This document shows, piece after piece, positions 1-9,177 of a stretch of DNA of 64,000 nt (its first letter is position 1; the number at the start of each line of letters is the position of its first letter). The stretch spans positions 310,001-374,000 of the forward strand of contig CAVOHB010000009.1 of the NCBI GenBank assembly GCA_963695705.1. The letters run 5' to 3'. Source of the DNA: JBKPNJ01 sp963695705 (GTDB lineage Bacteria > Actinomycetota > Actinomycetes > Propionibacteriales > Nocardioidaceae). The translations under genes and the position numbers were made by a program. The notes beneath the pieces are model-generated. The model searched no databases. It was not told the DNA's origin and saw nothing but the letters and a program-made list of their open reading frames with translations.

Positions 1-105
1 TGGGCTCTGTTCGTGTCCTGCCGCACCAACTTGCGGGCGCTGGAGGTGAAGGCAACGAGCAACGACCTACCGTTCGCGGAGATCCCTACGTCGGTCGAAC
101 TTTGA
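1..105 (+). CDS. C-terminal end of an unidentified protein (partial)
   Basis: Reading frame 1 is open from the window edge to a TGA at 103-105 and encodes 34 residues ending in EIPTSVEL. The upstream part lies outside the window. No family can be named from so short a tail. The only support is an open frame with ordinary actinobacterial composition, followed by a long stretch without a convincing gene, so it may be chance. Confidence 0.3.
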   Translation, partial: WALFVSCRTNLRALEVKATSNDLPFAEIPTSVEL

Positions 106-943
106 CGGACTTGGTGGCCTGCGAAGCTCAGCGATACCCGCTGGACAAACGCGTTGGCAGGCTCATAAGCATCCGAGGCGAGGTTCGACGTGGCCGTCAA
201 CCCCGCGGCCGTAGGAGAACACACCGAAATGGACAATGCAGAAATGCTGACTGCGATGAATATCGGCGTGCGAACGGCCACCTTCATAACGCCTCCCCCT
301 GATGTGGTGGGGGAGTCTGATCGCCCGCCCGGATCGACCAAGACGCGCACTATGCGAAAGGGAAACGCCTCGCTGTGAACCGAGAATCCTGACCTTCCCG
401 GTACTACAGAGGCTCCTCGCCCTCGCCAACCCTGTCAACGTACAAGACGGAATCGTGATGGGCGTACAGCCGAGAGCCTGCGACGGTGAGCTGAGATGAC
501 CGGAGTCATCGTGAATCGGTGTACTACTGCGCTCCGCGTCATCTTCCTGCGGCGGGCAGCGAGTGGTGTGGGTGCGACCAACCGGGCGGGCTCGCAGGAT
601 CGCTATAACAGAGTCAAACACGGCGGTCCCACCAAGAGGTGCCGGCTGCACACTGAAAGTGACCAGCCATCTCTCCCCATCAGTCGCGCACGGACCCGAC
701 ATATCACGGCCGAGGGCCGCCCCCAGTCAGGTTGATGAGTCAACAAATCGCAGGGATCAGAGCGCCCGTCGGCTGCTCCGTAGTTGGTCCCACCGCGACC
801 CTGGTGTGAAGGCCCCTAGGGGCGCCCACGAGCACGGTTTCCCGCTGCCGAAGGTGTTGACCTGGGTGTCCCGAGGCGAGCATCCTCAGGGGGACATCAG
901 CGCCACCCGGTGCGGCGCAAAGCGAAGATTTGGGGTGGTTTCC
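106..943. other. 838-bp stretch without a convincing gene
   Basis: Several overlapping short frames occur on both strands, the longest being 179 codons on the minus strand (163-702). None has a good ribosome binding site or resembles a known family, and composition is less GC-biased than in the neighbouring genes. A hairpin with a 7-bp CTCCCCC/GGGGGAG stem (293-299 with 309-315, 9-nt loop) is present and could be a terminator. No DevR-type palindrome was found here. Confidence 0.5.
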
Positions 944-1450
944 ATGCAGGCTGTAGCAGGCTACAAGCGATCGGCGATAGCACTCGCTGTGATGCTGCTG
1001 GGGGCGCTCGTCACCGTCCCGTCCTCGGCCGCGCAGGGCGGCGCGGGCGTGGACAGGGGAGCAATGGGCCGCGTTCCAATCGAGCGATTCCTGGCGATCA
1101 GCACCAGTTCTAAGCCGAACGCGAACCCCGTACTGCTCGGCTTCGGGCCGATCCACGACAAGGGTGTCGACAAAGCAGTCTCCAACCAGAAGGACGTCTT
1201 CCGCTTTCCCAAGGGCAGTCTGATCGTCCGGCATCAGAGGGTCGCAGGGAACCGCGACCACGACCCGAAAACCTGCCTGTTCGAGTTCTCCGAGCGCGGC
1301 ACCTACAAGGTGGTGCGGGGCACCGGCGCCTACGTCGGGGCGCACGGGCACGGTCACTACGTCGTGAACGCGAAGTTCGTCGCCTGCAAGAACCAGCCTC
1401 CGGACGCGAGCTTCCTCCAGATCCGGGCGCGCGGTCCGCTGCAGCTATAG
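944..1450 (+). CDS. Secreted protein of unknown function, about 168 aa
   Basis: The chosen start gives a typical Sec signal peptide: basic residues near YKRSA, then a hydrophobic core (residues 12-26) and a likely cleavage after SSAA near residue 30. A GGGGTGG stretch precedes the ATG; the frame stays open upstream to 563 but that part lacks coding character. The mature part has two cysteines (KTCLF and FVACK) that could form a disulfide. It also has a Gly/His-rich segment, GTGAYVGAHGHGHY, which recalls the 'GTG.Y.GA.G' turn of small beta-barrel proteins such as the dirigent/allene oxide cyclase-like fold. That resemblance is weak and no function is assigned. A strong hairpin follows the stop. 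Confidence 0.65.
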   Translation: MQAVAGYKRSAIALAVMLLGALVTVPSSAAQGGAGVDRGAMGRVPIERFLAISTSSKPNANPVLLGFGPIHDKGVDKAVSNQKDVFRFPKGSLIVRHQRVAGNRDHDPKTCLFEFSERGTYKVVRGTGAYVGAHGHGHYVVNAKFVACKNQPPDASFLQIRARGPLQL

Positions 1451-1470
1451 GCGGCATTCTCAGGGATGAC

Positions 1471-1510
1471 GGGCGGGGGAGACAGCATCTGGTGGTCTCC
1501 CCACCCGCCC
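1471..1510 (+). terminator. Strong hairpin after the secreted-protein gene
   Basis: A GGGCGGGGGAGAC arm at 1471-1483 pairs with GTCTCCCCACCCGCCC at 1495-1510 across an 11-nt loop, with one bulge. It starts 20 bp after the stop codon at 1450. There is no long T tract, as is usual in high-GC actinobacteria. Confidence 0.6.
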
Positions 1511-1643
1511 ATGCGTCGGGTATCGAGGCCGGTAGTGGGTGGGATCCCAGACGAAGACGTCGGTGCGGTGGTTGGTGTCGCCTCGGATCATGCCGGAGGC
1601 GAGCGAGCTTAGAACACCGTCCCCAAGACGAAGGAGAACCGCC

Positions 1644-2633
1644 ATGCACGCACGCACACTCGGAACGCAAGGCCTTCAGGTGTCCGCGCTCGGTCTCGGC
1701 TGTATGGGCATGAGCCAGTCGTTCGGTCCACGACCACCACGAGACGAGATGATCACGTTCCTGCGTGCCGCGGTGGACCGGGGCGTCACCCTGTTCGACA
1801 CCGCTGAGGTCTACGGCCCCTTCCACAACGAGGAACTGGTGGGAGAGGCACTGGAACCAGTCCGCGAGGACGTCGTGATCGCCACCAAGTTCGGCTTCGC
1901 ATTCGATGAGAACGGCACGCAGACCGGCATCAGCAGCAGACCGGATGACATCCGCGCCGCCGTCGACGGCTCGCTCCGTCGCTTGCGGACCGACACGATC
2001 GACCTGCTCTACCAGCACCGAGTCGATCCGGACGTCCCCATTGAGGATGTCGCCGGCACCGTCAAGGAGCTCATCGGCGCCGGCAAGGTCCATCACTTCG
2101 GGATGTCCGAGGCAGGTGTCGGTACGATCCGCCGCGCCCACGCGGTGCAGCCCGTCACGGCGCTGCAGAGCGAGTACTCCTTGTTCTGGCGCGAGCCCGA
2201 GGATGCGATCCTGCCCGCGCTGGAGGAGCTCCGCATCGGCTTCGTGCCGTTCAGTCCGCTGGGGCGCGGGTTCCTGACCGGTAAGGTCACCGCCGGAACC
2301 GAGTTCGGCGAGGGAGACATCCGCGCCTCCCTTCCGCGCTTTGAGCGTGAGGCACTCGAGGCCAACCTCGCCCTGGTCGACCTCGTCACCAAGGTTGCCG
2401 AGCGCAAGAACGCCACCGTCGGGCAGGTGGCGCTGGCCTGGCTGCTTGCGCAGAAGCCGTGGATCGTGCCGATCCCGGGGACCAGGCGGCTCGAGCGCCT
2501 CGACGAGAACCTGGGAGCGGCGGACCTACACCTCACCCCGGAGGACCTCGACGAGCTCGATCGAGCGTCAGCCAGCGTGCAGGTCCAGGGCGATCGCTAC
2601 CCAGAAGCCATGCAAAGGATGATCGACCGTTGA
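1644..2633 (+). CDS. Aldo/keto reductase
   Basis: This 329-aa protein covers a complete (alpha/beta)8 aldo/keto reductase and probably reduces aldehydes or ketones with NADPH in the cytoplasm. The start follows an AAGGAGAA ribosome binding site. Catalytic positions are visible: Asp and Tyr in FDTAEVYG (about residues 50-57), Lys in IATKFGF (about 80) and His in LLYQHRVDP (about 118). The segment LGLGCMGMS near residue 15 is typical of the YakC/AKR13-like group. An NADPH-binding tail around PIPGTRRLERLDEN (about 282-295) is intact. The gene stands alone, with no DevR-type box upstream. The substrate cannot be deduced. Confidence 0.9.
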   Translation: MHARTLGTQGLQVSALGLGCMGMSQSFGPRPPRDEMITFLRAAVDRGVTLFDTAEVYGPFHNEELVGEALEPVREDVVIATKFGFAFDENGTQTGISSRPDDIRAAVDGSLRRLRTDTIDLLYQHRVDPDVPIEDVAGTVKELIGAGKVHHFGMSEAGVGTIRRAHAVQPVTALQSEYSLFWREPEDAILPALEELRIGFVPFSPLGRGFLTGKVTAGTEFGEGDIRASLPRFEREALEANLALVDLVTKVAERKNATVGQVALAWLLAQKPWIVPIPGTRRLERLDENLGAADLHLTPEDLDELDRASASVQVQGDRYPEAMQRMIDR

Positions 2634-2733
2634 CTCCACACGCGAGGGGCCGCGTCATCGATGGACCAGTCCCTTGGTCAGGAGTACGCTCCGGGCGAAC
2701 CCGGGATGCTCGGTCCGTGATCGGGGAACGAGG

Positions 2734-3546
2734 ATGGCTGGCGACGGTGGCCTGAATGCGTTACGCGTATCCGACGGCGCATTCCTTCGCTACGTCGACC
2801 TACCCGGCGACGAGCCGGCGATCGTGTGGATCCACGGCTGGCAGTGTTCATCGACCGGAGAGCTCCTGCCGGTTGCAACGCAACCATCCTTGGCGGGGAG
2901 ACGTTCTGTACTGGTCGACCTGCTCGGTCATGGATACAGCGACAAGCCGCATGACTTCGCCTACACGATGGTCGACCATGCGCGCACTGTCGTTGAGCTG
3001 CTTGACGTCCTGGCGCTCCAGAACTGCGCGCTCGTCGGACACAGCATGGGGGGCGCGATCGCGATTCGGGTGGCCGCCGAGCGCCCGGGTGTCGTCACGA
3101 ATCTCATAATGGCCGAGGGGAACCTGGATCCGGACGGCGAAGAAGTTCTGGACGGACAGAGCGAGCAGGAGTTCGTCGAGAAAGGTTTCGAAGAGCTGGT
3201 CGCATCGATGCGCGCACAGGCGCAGGCCGACCCCTCAGGTATTGCCGCCGTCCACCTCGGCATGACCGAGCTGCTCGAACCGCGGGCGGTGCACCGGGCG
3301 GCTGTGTCCATGAGCGCAGGGCACCATCCTTCGGCCAGCTCGCTGCTGTCGAGCCTGTCGTGTGGACGTTGGTATCTCGAGGGCGAGCTGAGTGATCCTG
3401 ACCCCGACTTCGACAAGCTCATCGTCGAACTCGGCGCAACGATTCTGCGCATAGCCAGGACCGGTCACGCCATGGGTCTGGAGAATCCACGTGGACTGGC
3501 CGACACCATCGCGGCGGTTCTGGGTAACGCTGCCCGGCCGAACTGA
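2734..3546 (+). CDS. Alpha/beta hydrolase
   Basis: The product is a 270-aa alpha/beta-hydrolase-fold enzyme, probably cytoplasmic. An oxyanion-hole HG lies in VWIHGWQ (about residue 35), the nucleophile elbow is GHSMGG (about 100), and a likely catalytic His is in RTGHAMGLENP (about 248). I chose the ATG at 2734 because GGGGAACGAGG sits just upstream; the frame is open from 2674. The central lid region is acidic and variable, so the substrate is unknown. Its last 128 bp overlap the 3' end of the convergent minus-strand gene. Confidence 0.85.
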   Translation: MAGDGGLNALRVSDGAFLRYVDLPGDEPAIVWIHGWQCSSTGELLPVATQPSLAGRRSVLVDLLGHGYSDKPHDFAYTMVDHARTVVELLDVLALQNCALVGHSMGGAIAIRVAAERPGVVTNLIMAEGNLDPDGEEVLDGQSEQEFVEKGFEELVASMRAQAQADPSGIAAVHLGMTELLEPRAVHRAAVSMSAGHHPSASSLLSSLSCGRWYLEGELSDPDPDFDKLIVELGATILRIARTGHAMGLENPRGLADTIAAVLGNAARPN

Positions 3547-4843
3547 CCCGCAACACTTGAGGCCGCGCAGCACCGGGACTGTCAGCGGCATGGTGCGGAC
3601 GTCGTGCACAGGGGACTCCGCCAGAGGCAACACGCCTCAGCTCCTCAGCCAGCGGCTGAGGCACCGGTTGAGCCCGCCGCGGCTCCAGCGGCAAGGCTGT
3701 GACCGGCGCGAACTGAACCCAGACCACGAGCGCGTCGTCGGCCAGCCGAACGCGTGGCCAGCGCTCGTGGTACAGCGCGAACGCACTGTCATAGCCAGGG
3801 TCGCCGCGGTGCAACACAGAGGCGCTGCCTTGCCGCCACTGGCCTCGTACCAGGACGTCGACGCGAGCCGTCTCCATCAGGTTGCGCCACCACTGCTTCG
3901 TCTGGGGGTGGCCGGGAACGATCGCGGCGCCGGTGCTGGTGGCTGTGTACTGCACCGGGAACTCGATGGTGCGTCCGCTTCGCCGGCCCCGGACCCGAAG
4001 CACGGACAGCGAACCGCTCAGCAGCGCGTGCACAGGACACTCCAAAAGCTGCACGATGACGCGATCGTGAACCGTGGGCCCATTCAGCGTCGGAAGGAAT
4101 GTCCCACTGACAAGTCCGAGCACCGCGCCGGCGACGATGCCGGTCACAGTCCCGACCCCGGCAACGGCGGGGAGCGGCCACTGCGAGTCCGGGGCACTGG
4201 CCCCGACGAAGATCACCGCCATCGCTGGTGCCCAGGCCGCAGCGTTCGCGCTCACCCAGCGCCAGGGATGTGACAGGTGCCCTCGCAGGATCGTCGCCTG
4301 TGCAGCGCCCAGCAACATACCCATCACGGCACCCAGGCCGATCGCACCGACCGCGACCAGAAGCAGACTGGGGGTGGAGCCGCCCCCGTCACCCGAGAGA
4401 GCTGCGGGCGCCGATGCGGCGGCCCATCCGAGACCAGCCACGGCAGCTGTGACCAGCAGCCAGCGTCGCGTGTTCAGCGCGGGTAGCAGACGTCGCAACC
4501 CCGAAGGCCTGCAAGGCGCCCAAGGCAACACCCTCGACGAGTCCCCGCCGACGACCAGGGCGAGCACGACCGCCCCCTGCCGACCGTTGGCGGGATCGCC
4601 GACGAGTGTCTGCGAGGCCTTGGCTGCCGTGGCGGCGGCAGTCATTCCGACCGCCTCAGCGGCTGCGCAGAGGGCAGTCCAGCGGGCCACGGACAACGAC
4701 GTTGACTGCTGTTGGCTCTGCCGGCGCCGCGCACGGTGGATGTGCGGCCAACGGGCACGTAGCGATCCCCGTTGGGAGCACCCGGGATAGACCTGATCAG
4801 CCGCGACGGTGGTCGGTCGGTCGCGCACAGCCGTTGTGACCAT
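3419..4843 (-). CDS. Membrane protein fused to a deazaflavin-dependent nitroreductase-like domain, two compensating frameshifts
   Basis: The frame encodes 474 aa. Roughly residues 60-250 form about five or six hydrophobic helices. Residues 260-400 contain RVRGRRSGRTIEFPVQY and PGHPQTKQWWRNL, typical of the Ddn/F420-dependent nitroreductase family. Between about residues 104 and 118 the sequence looks wrong. Reading one base out of frame between two G4 runs (minus strand; 4543-4546 and 4499-4502) gives LVEGVALGALQAFG, which is exactly what the membrane domain should contain. Two opposite single-base indels therefore seem to cancel. The last 70 or so residues are Arg/Pro-rich and run antisense over the neighbouring hydrolase gene, so the true C-terminus may be shorter. 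Confidence 0.7.
   Translation of the reverse strand: MVTTAVRDRPTTVAADQVYPGCSQRGSLRARWPHIHRARRRQSQQQSTSLSVARWTALCAAAEAVGMTAAATAAKASQTLVGDPANGRQGAVVLALVVGGDSSRVLPWAPCRPSGLRRLLPALNTRRWLLVTAAVAGLGWAAASAPAALSGDGGGSTPSLLLVAVGAIGLGAVMGMLLGAAQATILRGHLSHPWRWVSANAAAWAPAMAVIFVGASAPDSQWPLPAVAGVGTVTGIVAGAVLGLVSGTFLPTLNGPTVHDRVIVQLLECPVHALLSGSLSVLRVRGRRSGRTIEFPVQYTATSTGAAIVPGHPQTKQWWRNLMETARVDVLVRGQWRQGSASVLHRGDPGYDSAFALYHERWPRVRLADDALVVWVQFAPVTALPLEPRRAQPVPQPLAEELRRVASGGVPCARRPHHAADSPGAARPQVLRVSSAGQRYPEPPRWCRPVHVDSPDPWRDRSWLCAESLRRVRR
3643..3661 (+). terminator. Short perfect hairpin downstream of the hydrolase gene
   Basis: CCTCAGCC and GGCTGAGG form an 8-bp perfect stem with a 3-nt loop, about 100 bp after the hydrolase stop and inside the convergent gene. 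It could end transcription of the plus-strand gene. It lacks a T tract. Confidence 0.3.
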
Positions 4844-4932
4844 GAGGACAGTCTTGTCTTCGTCGGCCTCTTGTTTCAGAGACCATGGTCGCCATTGGCA
4901 AGGCCAAAGTCACCTGGGCGCCGGCGGGACTC

Positions 4933-5346
4933 CTATGCCGGAGCCCCAGCCAGGACTGCTAGCACGTCACGAGCGGACACGATGCCTGCTATCGCGTCAC
5001 CGTCCAGAACGGGAAGGTGACGAACGCCGGCCTCGACCATCAGCCGGGCAGCCTCACCGATGGGTGTCTCGGGTGACACTTGAAGCAGTTCCGTGGTCAT
5101 GATGTCCTCTGCGAGCAGGTGGTCTGGCTCGGCGCCGTTCGCAAGGTGCCGCACAACGTCGCGTTCGGAGACAACTCCGACGAGGTGGCCGTTCTCGGCG
5201 ATCACAGGGAGGATGCCGATCTCGTCCGCGGCCAGTGACTCCGCCACGTGGCGCATCGTTGCCCCACACGGTGTCACGGCGACCGGCCACATCATGACCC
5301 TTCGAACAGCATCAGCTGGGCGGGCGTCGTGTGTGCTGATGAACAT
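4933..5346 (-). CDS. CBS-domain pair protein
   Basis: The 137-aa protein consists almost wholly of two CBS motifs: about residues 18-75 (…IGILPVIAENGHLVGVVSERDV) and 83-135 (…VRHLPVLDGDAIAGIVSARDVL). Stand-alone CBS pairs bind adenine nucleotides (AMP, ATP, NADH) and act as energy sensors; the partner here is unknown. Similar small CBS proteins, for example Mycobacterium tuberculosis Rv2626c, belong to DosR regulons, which fits the neighbourhood. I see no clear DevR-type palindrome directly upstream. Confidence 0.88.
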   Translation of the reverse strand: MFISTHDARPADAVRRVMMWPVAVTPCGATMRHVAESLAADEIGILPVIAENGHLVGVVSERDVVRHLANGAEPDHLLAEDIMTTELLQVSPETPIGEAARLMVEAGVRHLPVLDGDAIAGIVSARDVLAVLAGAPA

Positions 5347-5458
5347 GACCTGTGCCTCCTAGGCATTCATTTGCTACGGCATTCGCTTCTCAGCTGCTCA
5401 GAAGTATCAAGGTGCACTTGTGGCGAGATTCACCACGCCTCCAGCGGACGCGATGATG

Positions 5459-5728
5459 TCACCGGGTACCACGCAGCATGGCCTCACGCTGCAAGTACTC
5501 GTCCTCACTGATCTCGCCGCTCGCGAGCCGCTCGTCGAGGATGCGCTGGGGACCGGGTGACCGCGCCGCCCCACTCTCGTCTCGCCCGCTGTACTGACGC
5601 ATCAGGGTGGTCGCAGCCATTACGCCGAACACCAACAGGGCGGCGAGCACGCTCACGCAGGCGCCCAGCCACATCCAGTCGCTCCACGCACTGACTCCAC
5701 CACCCATCATCGCCATCACCTCTCTCAT
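5459..5728 (-). CDS. Small membrane protein with a SHOCT domain
   Basis: This 89-aa protein has one transmembrane helix at about residues 18-42 (WMWLGACVSVLAALLVFG). A SHOCT domain sits at the C-terminus, at about residues 61-86, with the pattern ILDERLASGEISEDEYLQR. SHOCT domains occur on many short membrane proteins and are thought to mediate oligomerisation. A DevR-type palindrome lies about 30-48 bp upstream of the start, so the gene probably belongs to the hypoxia regulon. Confidence 0.82.
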   Translation of the reverse strand: MREVMAMMGGGVSAWSDWMWLGACVSVLAALLVFGVMAATTLMRQYSGRDESGAARSPGPQRILDERLASGEISEDEYLQREAMLRGTR

Positions 5729-5758
5729 TGCAGCCTAGGTAGCGCCTGCCGGACCGAG

Positions 5759-5776
5759 TAGGGCCGAAAGCCCTTG
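5759..5776. promoter_or_regulatory. DevR-type box upstream of the SHOCT gene
   Basis: TAGGGCCGAAAGCCCTTG contains a near-perfect palindrome (GGGC/GCCC around CGAAA). It is the left-most box seen and lies close to the start at 5728. Confidence 0.6.
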
Positions 5777-5851
5777 AGACGCCGGGCCGCCGAATGAGGA
5801 GAGGTGTTCATGCAAGCCACCGTTGGCGGATTCAGTGGAGGTTCCGTGCCG

Positions 5852-8846
5852 TCATTCGTGGCGAAGTGCGGCTGCCGGGTACGTGCGCGAGGCCCGCAGG
5901 CTCGGTAGCCAGGTGGTGACCACGGAGGACAGAACCACTATGCCGAGAATGACCGCCAGCGCGATCCATGGTGGCTGGAGCTGTAGGTTCTGCCAGCCGG
6001 GCTGCCTGGAGGAGTCCTCGACGACGTTGAAGGCGACCCAGAGCCCGAGACCGGTGCCGACGAGCACGCCGATCACGGTGACGAAGAGAGACTCGACCAG
6101 GAAGCTGATCTGCACCATCCGCGCCTGGAACCCGATCGCCCGCAGTACGCCGATCTGCTGACGCCGCTCGACCACGGAGCGGGCGCTGATGACACCGAGC
6201 GCCGCGACACCGATGACCAGGCCGAGGCCGAGGAAACCGAGGATCAGGTACTGGAAGGTCAGCGAAGCGGAGACCGCATCGTGCAGGGCGTCGCTCTGGG
6301 CGGTTGCCTGCATCCCGCTGGCCAGGAAGGCCGCCTCGAGATTGTCGGCCTCGGCAACCGGATCGACTCCCGAGCCGACCTTGAAGTACCACACTGTCGG
6401 GGTCGCTTCTGCGCCCAGGGGGGCCAGCGTCTGCTGTGACGTCGAGATGCCGACCATGGCGTAGGGCACGGTGTCGGCGAGCACTCCGATGACGGTGAGG
6501 CGCAACTTCTTGCCTGTCTGGGTGTCACGAATCTGGACCGGGACCGGCGCGAATGTCTGGTCCTCGAGGTAGAAGCCGCTGAGCCGGAAGTCCGACACCA
6601 CCGCGGAGCCCCAGTTCGCGCGCCGCGGCACGGAGAACGCATCGACGACGGCCAGGCCGGGATCGATCCGCCAGTGCCTCCCAGACGGCATGATCCGAGG
6701 TGTAGCCGTCGGCGCGGGCGGCGAAGCCGTAGGTGTTGCTGTTCAGGAAGCTGTCGTCGAGGCCGCGCACGATGTAGCCCGCGTACGCACGGTGGCCTGC
6801 CTGGCGCGCGTCAACAGGCACATAGGACTGGCCGGCGTAGCCGGTGATGTCTGCAGGATCGATCCCGTGCGCGGATGCCAGCGCGGTGCCCATGTGACGG
6901 ATCGGGCTCTGCGGCGAAGTCTGCGCGGTGATGTCATACCCTCCGCTGAAGGTTTCCTCGTTGTTGACGGCAGCCAGGAACGAGCCGGAGGTTGACGCCC
7001 CGGTCACCAGGGTGAAGACGACCAAGGTGAAGAGCCCGATCGTGGTCCCGGTCCTGAAGCGGTTGCGCATCGGCTCGGCGGTCGCGGTCTTGAGCACGGG
7101 CGCCGCCCTTCTCGAGTGGCCGAAGCCCCACATCAGCGCATTCAACATCGCGCGCATGTTGTACACGACCACCCAGGTCGCGCCGGCGACCAGAAGCAGG
7201 CCCACCAGCACGAACACAGAGAAGCCCATCTTCAGGTCGGGCACCAGGGCCCCGTAGAAGCGGAACGGCAACAGGTTCCACGCCAGGATGGATAGTCCGG
7301 CCAGCGAGTAGGCCAATCGCTCGCTGCCGCCCAAGGAGCGGGTGATCGGCACCAGCCCGACCAATATCAGCGTCCCGCCAACGAGGAGAGCCGCCGCGCT
7401 CTTGGAGGGATACGCAAGCGCGACCAGGCCTGCACCGCCGACCTCGCAGGCTGCGGCCAGCAACCAGTTGGACCTGCGGCGCCGGCGCTTCGGTGGCTGC
7501 GGAAGGTTGCGCACGGCGGCCACGATGTTGAGCCGACTGACGCGCCATGCGGCGATGAGCACTACCGCGAGGGTGAGCAGGGCGCCGAGTGAGAACGCGA
7601 CCACCAGACTGGTCAACGACAGGTGGTAGCGGATGGTGACGATTCCGGCGTCGGCCAACGCTCCGGCGATGATACGCACCATGGCGACGGCAAGCCCCAG
7701 GCCGAGGGCAGCGCCGATCACGGCGGCCAGGAGGTCGTAGGCCGCACCCTCGAAGAGGAACATCTGGACCAGGTGACGGCGCTGCATGCCGATTGCGCGA
7801 GCCGTGCCCATCTCACCGCGGCGCTCGGCGGCCAGCATCACGAACACGAGGAAGATCAGCAGAATCCCAGCGGAGATTGTGAACGTGCCGAACGTTGAGA
7901 AGAGCGAGAGATACGTGGCTCCCTGGGTATCCGCCAACTCCAGGCCATCCTTCTTGACCGGCTCGACCTGAAGTCCCAGCTGCTGGATGCTGGCCTGTAG
8001 CGGGCTGCTGACCTCTGCTGTGAGGTCCGCCCCGCTGACCTCGTTGCCTTGATTCGAGACGAGCACGTGTTGAACCCGGGTGCCGACCCCCAGGATGCGT
8101 TGCGCGGACGCCAATGGCATGAGGAGTGCACCAGCGTCGGTCCCCGCGCCGTCGTAGCGGACGATGGCACTTACGGTGAGCGTGGATTGGCGCCCGGCGG
8201 CGAAGACCAGCAAGCGGTCGCCCACTGTTGCGTGGAGGTCGTCGGCCTCGTCGACGTTGAGGAAGGTCTCGGACGCTCGCAGGTCGCCCAGGTCGAGGGC
8301 TTCGCCCGACTCGCCTGTGATCTCACCCAGCCCTGACATGGACCTTGGGTCGGTGGCGAACAGGGTGACCTGAGGCTCGTTGGCGCGGCTCGTCGAGTCC
8401 TGCACCGCAACGGATTCACTGATCCCTGGTGCTGCACCGTCGACCCCGGGGAGCCGCAGGGCCGCCGACACGACGGTGGCGGCCTGCTCGGCGGTGAGGT
8501 AGCGCACCGCTGTGCCCTGGCCCAGGGTCGCGATATTGGGAGCGTCCGCGGATCGTGCCGACACGATCTCATCGGTCTGGCCGAGCGAGGCGATCACGGA
8601 GGTTCGCACGGTGTTGGCCATGATGTCCCCGAAGCCCAGAGCGGATCCGATGATCATGGTGCCGAGCATCAGGCCACCTACGATGATGGCCGACCTGCCC
8701 CGGCGACGGTTCAGGTTTCGAACACCCAACTTCAGCAGGACGGTGCTGCGCAAGGCCAGGGCTATGACAGCGGCCAATGTGGCAACGACTAGGCAGCCGA
8801 GGACAAGGGCCAGTGCTCCGACGGGAGCTCCGAACAGTGTCTGCAT
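5852..8846 (-). CDS. FtsX/MacB-like ABC transporter permease, one-base frameshift
   Basis: Two overlapping frames together form one 998-aa permease. The upstream part (6525-8846) carries the N-terminal helix, a periplasmic MacB-like domain, a first FtsX domain (about residues 310-450) and further helices. The downstream part (to 5852) carries a second periplasmic segment and a final FtsX domain (FLGLGLVIGVAALGVISARS). Near 6659-6668, at the minus-strand sequence GATCGATCC, one extra base breaks the frame; removing it restores ALADRPGLAVVDAF. The gene lies 13 bp after the ABM-like gene and downstream of its ATPase. It probably exports a peptide, lipid or drug-like substrate. Confidence 0.85.
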
Positions 8847-8859
8847 GATGCACGAACTC

Positions 8860-9177
8860 TCATGTTCCTACCGTCATGGGCAGGTCTGCGAAGGCAACCT
8901 CGTAGCGTTCCCGCCCGGGCGGCGACTTGAAGATGGTCATGTACCGTTCCAGTACCTCGGGATAGAACCCGGTGATGCCACCGGACTCGGCCGCTTCGGC
9001 GGTGTCCCAGAAGCTGAGCACAGCACCAGCCCCAGATGGCGTGGAGAGTGCGAGCACGCCGAGATATCCCGGTTGCTTCTTGAGATCCGGCACGACTTCG
9101 GTTTGGAAGATCTCCAGAGCCGAGTCCACATCGGTGCGCACCGTGTCGATCTCAAGCAGAGTGAGTCGCGCGAACAT
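8860..9177 (-). CDS. Small dimeric alpha/beta-barrel (ABM-like) protein
   Basis: The 105-aa product starts MFARLTLLEID and has the length and pattern of antibiotic-biosynthesis-monooxygenase/ferredoxin-like barrels: a first strand, a helix at about residues 15-28, then YLGVLALSTP and AVLSFWDTAEAAE. Its start overlaps the end of the ATPase gene by 26 bp and its stop is 13 bp before the permease, so the three are surely one transcript. What an ABM-fold protein does inside an ABC exporter operon is unknown; quinone, heme or lipid handling are possibilities. Confidence 0.75.
   Translation of the reverse strand: MFARLTLLEIDTVRTDVDSALEIFQTEVVPDLKKQPGYLGVLALSTPSGAGAVLSFWDTAEAAESGGITGFYPEVLERYMTIFKSPPGRERYEVAFADLPMTVGT

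Noticed and set aside
388..408. GACCTTCCCGGTAC, box-like sequence
   Set aside because: Half-site spacing is wrong for the DevR palindrome and no gene start lies close by.
163..702. 179-codon open frame on the minus strand
   Set aside because: It has no ribosome binding site, no domain and mixed composition; kept only as part of the non-coding stretch.
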